This document shows positions 6,393-8,151 of a DNA stretch of 8,151 nt, one piece after another. Both the position numbers and the translations under genes were made by a program. The DNA comes from Deltaproteobacteria bacterium (GTDB lineage: Bacteria; Desulfobacterota; Desulfobacteria; Desulfobacterales; Desulfobacteraceae). Numbering within the stretch: the stretch's first letter is position 1; every line of letters starts with the position of its first letter. The DNA is taken from NCBI GenBank assembly GCA_003647385.1, contig QMMT01000064.1, positions 1 through 8,151 on the forward strand, read 5' to 3'. The notes under the pieces were generated by a model. That model was not told the origin of the DNA. It saw nothing but the letters and a program-made list of their open reading frames with translations, and searched no databases.

Positions 6393-8120
6393 ATGACAAA
6401 CAAACGATCCATTATTATTTTCTGGGCACTTTTTTTAGTGCCCACCCTTATTATAGCCGGTATTGCCGTAAAACTACTGTCCCATGAGCAGGATCGGGTC
6501 AATCAGTCTGCCATACACGCTTTATCCGAAAGGGCTAAAACAATTTCTGAAACCATTCATCTCACGGTTGAAGCGGTTCAGGAGAATCTTACGCAGTCAC
6601 TACTGGAGATTGATCCAAAAAATTTGCAAAAAATTCTTGCTGCATGGGAAAAGACAAATCCTCTGGTTCGCAATGTCTTTATTTATAGGAAGGGTCGGGA
6701 TCTTGAATATCCGGTCAGGGGGATGGAATCCACACTTGAGGAAAGACGGTTCATTGTCCGGTATGATTCTCTGTTCACCGGGAGAATGAAGTTTGATTTT
6801 AATGCAGATTCGTCAAAGAATGAAGCAAAGATAAAGACTGCTAAAGAGTCTTCTTCCGGTTCAGGTAGATATGACTCTGCTCCACAAAAACAAACCAAAT
6901 CATCCCGGCAAAAACTTGTCGCCCTGTCAAGAGTTGTGCAAAAAGCACCGGCTTCAGATCAGCAGGCTTTTTTTTCGGATGAAACTAAATACCAATTGAC
7001 TAAAAAGGCAGGATGGATTCCCTGGTTTAATGAAAATCGGCTGAGCATCCTGGGCTGGGTGCAAAAACATGAGAATGGACCGGTGTATGGGATTGAATTG
7101 GAATTGATGACCTTGTTGTCAAGGCTGGTGGTTGATTTTCCAGGAATTTCAGAAAAAGGAGCCGCCCTGGTTATGTTGGATGGAAATGGTGATTTTATGC
7201 ACCAGTCTGGAAGATGGGTGGCAGACCCCAAAGAGAAACCAATTGAAGTTGTTCTCATATCAAATCTACTGCCCCACTGGCAAATCGCTGTCTTCATCAA
7301 AGACAAGGGGTTTGGGTCAAATCGGGGTTTTCTAATGATCTCTATTCTTTTATTGGGTATCTTTATAACTGCCATTATATCGGGGGGAATTCTTCTGACC
7401 CGTCTAACCCTTCAAAATATGAAAGATGCCAGACAAAAAACATCTTTTGTCTCTTCGGTATCCCATGAATTGAAAACACCTTTGACCAGTATCAGAATGT
7501 ATGCAGAACTTTTATTTTCAAAAAGAATTAAAGATTCAGCTAAAATTCAAACCTATCTGTCGGTTATTGTTAATGAAAGTGAACGGTTGACAAGATTGAT
7601 CAATAATGTGCTTGATTTCGGGAAACTTGAACAGGGCAAAAAAGCATATCGATTGACAACCTTTGAAATGGATCAGTTATTAGATCAGATAATCCAGGCC
7701 CACAGCCTCAGAATTGAGAGTCAGGGTATTGAGATTATTACACAGGTTGACAAAGGGGATTATCATATTAAAACAGATCGGGATGCCATGGAGCAGGTGA
7801 TCTTGAACCTGCTGGACAATGCCTTAAAATATGCCGGTAAAGGAAAATTTATCAAATTTATTCTAGAAAAAGAAGAGGCCTTTATTTTTTTAAAAATTTG
7901 TGATGATGGGCCGGGTATTCCAAAAGCGCAGAGGCAGGCCGTGTTTGAAAAATTTTACAGGGTGGATAATTCCTTAACCTCACAGCAGCCGGGGTCAGGT
8001 TTGGGGTTGAGCATTGCACGCCAGATCCTGACAGATCTTGAAGGAGACCTTATCTTTGATCCCATGCCGGGTAACGGCAGCTGCTTTACAATAAGGATAA
8101 AACAACATGAATCGCATTAA
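6393..8120 (+). CDS. Membrane sensor histidine kinase with large periplasmic domain
   Basis: The 575-residue kinase has a first membrane helix at about 6-26, an extracytoplasmic region of about 285 residues, and a second membrane helix at about 313-336. HisKA and HATPase_c domains follow. The phosphoacceptor is H358 in SVSHELKTPL (E359/T362 fit the ExxT motif). The ATP site has NLLDNALKYA (N476), DDGPGIP, and GSGLGLS at 534-540. Only about 20 residues separate the second helix from H358, so there is no room for a normal HAMP domain. The periplasmic part contains a low-complexity, Ser/Lys-rich stretch (about 137-175) and otherwise matches no domain I can name with confidence. The gene follows the VWA gene by 25 bases, and its end overlaps the next start by 14 bases, which implies co-translation with the response regulator. 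The cytoplasmic kinase class is certain; the stimulus is unknown, with the VWA protein a plausible partner by position. Confidence 0.93.
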   Translation: MTNKRSIIIFWALFLVPTLIIAGIAVKLLSHEQDRVNQSAIHALSERAKTISETIHLTVEAVQENLTQSLLEIDPKNLQKILAAWEKTNPLVRNVFIYRKGRDLEYPVRGMESTLEERRFIVRYDSLFTGRMKFDFNADSSKNEAKIKTAKESSSGSGRYDSAPQKQTKSSRQKLVALSRVVQKAPASDQQAFFSDETKYQLTKKAGWIPWFNENRLSILGWVQKHENGPVYGIELELMTLLSRLVVDFPGISEKGAALVMLDGNGDFMHQSGRWVADPKEKPIEVVLISNLLPHWQIAVFIKDKGFGSNRGFLMISILLLGIFITAIISGGILLTRLTLQNMKDARQKTSFVSSVSHELKTPLTSIRMYAELLFSKRIKDSAKIQTYLSVIVNESERLTRLINNVLDFGKLEQGKKAYRLTTFEMDQLLDQIIQAHSLRIESQGIEIITQVDKGDYHIKTDRDAMEQVILNLLDNALKYAGKGKFIKFILEKEEAFIFLKICDDGPGIPKAQRQAVFEKFYRVDNSLTSQQPGSGLGLSIARQILTDLEGDLIFDPMPGNGSCFTIRIKQHESH

Positions 8121-8151
8121 AATTCTTGTAGCTGAAGATGATATGAATATC
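8107..8151 (+). CDS. Response regulator, N-terminal fragment cut by the window edge
   Basis: Fifteen codons are visible, reading MNRIKILVAEDDMNI. The KILVAEDD pattern is the first strand of a receiver domain, with the acidic residues E10, D11 and D12 that would help bind Mg2+. The ATG lies within the kinase gene in a different frame, overlapping its last 14 bases, and has AAGGA at 8093-8097, nine bases upstream. It is the likely cognate regulator of the adjacent kinase. The output domain lies beyond the window, so its class (for example OmpR-type) cannot be told. Confidence 0.85.
   Translation, partial: MNRIKILVAEDDMNI

Noticed and set aside
6959..7375. 138-residue open frame on the minus strand
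   Set aside because: It lies wholly within the second kinase gene, whose domains and frame are certain. The minus-strand translation shows no family features.

Overview
The window is an ordinary bacterial chromosomal segment. It is moderately AT-rich, fully plus-strand, densely coded and devoted almost entirely to signal transduction. It carries two complete operon-like groups separated by a strong intrinsic terminator. The style of the proteins suggests a Desulfobacterota relative, possibly Desulfobacteraceae: a multi-PAS kinase with an extended HEINNP-type dimerisation domain, an HDOD protein, and long-signal-peptide envelope proteins. This is inference from protein style only, because no marker gene is present.

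Group 1 (about 170-4865) starts with a 7TM-N-terminal, triple-PAS hybrid-free histidine kinase (180-2774). Next is a pentapeptide-repeat protein fused to a C-terminal two-helix potassium-channel pore (2810-3937). Last is an HDOD-domain protein (3956-4804). Intergenic gaps are 35 and 18 bases, and a GC-rich hairpin with a T8 tail closes the group at 4832-4865. Both of the first two genes appear to start with TTG, each chosen by a well-placed Shine-Dalgarno sequence. No response regulator is encoded in this group, so the kinase is an orphan locally. The channel and the HDOD protein are candidate functional partners.

Group 2 (5006 to beyond the right edge) encodes a signal-peptide-bearing von Willebrand factor A protein with an intact MIDAS metal site (5006-6367). 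It is followed by a membrane histidine kinase with a large periplasmic domain and no recognisable HAMP (6393-8120), then the first 15 codons of a response regulator (8107-8151, cut by the window edge) whose start overlaps the kinase end by 14 bases. The order suggests a two-component system whose extracytoplasmic input may be tied to the exported VWA protein.

There are no RNA genes, mobile elements, CRISPR arrays or pseudogenes that I can support. The most unusual item is the pentapeptide beta-helix/K+ channel fusion placed between a sensor kinase and an HDOD protein. I saw no clear sign of an entirely new defence or mobile system.
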